Assembly (NCBI GenBank): GCA_021795795.1
Contig: JAJYPA010000571.1
Span: 1 to 5,114 of the forward strand
Direction: 5' to 3'
Origin: Pseudomonadota bacterium
GTDB lineage: Bacteria > Pseudomonadota > Gammaproteobacteria > Halothiobacillales > Halothiobacillaceae
DNA: 5,114 nt
Part shown: positions 4,965 to 5,114 of the stretch, piece by piece
Position numbering within the stretch: position 1 is the first letter of the stretch
Layout: each line of letters opens with the position of its first letter
The notes under the pieces: generated by a model
What the model was told of the DNA's origin: nothing
What the model saw: only the letters and a program-made list of their open reading frames with translations
Databases searched by the model: none
Translations under genes and position numbers: made by a program

Positions 4965-5012
4965 GGGGGAATAGGCAGATGCATTGCCACAGATGGCATG
5001 GATGCCTCCCCC
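4965..5012. repeat. Long imperfect stem-loop after the replication gene
   Basis: GGGGGA (4965-4970) pairs with TCCCCC (5007-5012). Across an ATA bulge GGCA (4974-4977) pairs with TGCC (5003-5006). Inside, TGCCA (4985-4989) pairs with TGGCA (4994-4998). It begins 32 bases after the stop at 4932. Only a short CTTAT follows, so intrinsic termination would be weak. A structured regulatory RNA or DNA site is the alternative. Confidence 0.4.
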
Positions 5013-5103
5013 TTATGTCTTGGAACTAGTCCTTGTGGATTGGTACCCTTCGGCTGATCCCCGGAGCGAGGCAAGCAAGATTGCCCTCCCCCTAAGGACG
5101 TGA
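4993..5103 (+). CDS. Short ORF of 36 codons, doubtful
   Basis: ATG 4993 opens MAWMPPPYVLELVLVDWYPS and ends at TGA 5101-5103. It has no clear ribosome site, begins inside the stem-loop at 4965-5012, and I recognise no family. The following bases to 5114 hold only a weak GAGGCAA/TTGCCCTC hairpin (about 5069-5088). I consider it more likely chance than a gene. Confidence 0.15.
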   Translation: MAWMPPPYVLELVLVDWYPSADPRSEASKIALPLRT

Positions 5104-5114
5104 TCCTGCCCTGT

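Overview
The window looks like a piece of an accessory replicon or integrative element (plasmid, ICE or genomic island) from a gamma-proteobacterium. Pseudomonas or a relative is my best guess, based on the moderately GC-rich backbone and the style of the two right-hand proteins. No rRNA, tRNA or housekeeping gene is present, so the host assignment is inference. Two confident protein genes lie on the minus strand. One confident and one interrupted gene lie on the plus strand. The rest is rich in inverted repeats and poor in genes.

Layout. (1) Positions 21-154 hold five copies of a 9-mer close to TTATGTRTA. Two of them form a perfect 34-bp palindrome (121-154) and two lie as direct repeats beside it. 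This is the architecture of an internal resolution or attachment site for a tyrosine recombinase. (2) Positions 155-457 have no confident gene. They end in a shortened copy (428-440) of a palindrome that recurs further right. (3) Positions 458-2207 are a clearly AT-rich minus-strand operon. It encodes a 434-aa ABC/SMC-type ATPase and, 7 bp downstream, a 145-aa protein with a PD-(D/E)XK nuclease signature. A plausible sigma70 promoter sits at 2238-2267. I infer an anti-phage or anti-plasmid defence module in which the ATPase is the sensor or regulator and the small nuclease the effector.

(4) Positions 2314-3918 are GC-rich and have no confident gene. They contain a possible decayed reading frame (2363-2854), several stem-loops, and palindromes of the family CGTYTWCC-S-GGWARACG. 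Eight of these sit between 3256 and 3523, with centres spaced close to whole turns of B-DNA. Outliers lie at 2642-2660, 3035-3073 (a perfect 39-bp palindrome) and 3725-3743. (5) Positions 3780-3870 are AT-rich with an 11-bp inverted repeat. They lead into an 87-aa HTH protein (3919-4182) of the AlpA/excisionase type. (6) Three bases later comes a winged-helix plus DnaT-like replication gene (4186-4932), interrupted by an in-frame TGA at 4291-4293. (7) Positions 4933-5114 hold a long imperfect stem-loop and at most a 36-codon ORF.

Taken together, the right half reads as a replication-control region: phased dimer-protein operators or iterons, possible DnaA boxes, an AT-rich stretch, an HTH regulator and a DnaT-like helicase-loader or primosome protein. 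The left half reads as mobile cargo: a recombination site and a defence operon. The truncated palindrome at 428-440, on the far side of the AT-rich operon, suggests that the operon was inserted into a backbone that already carried these sites.
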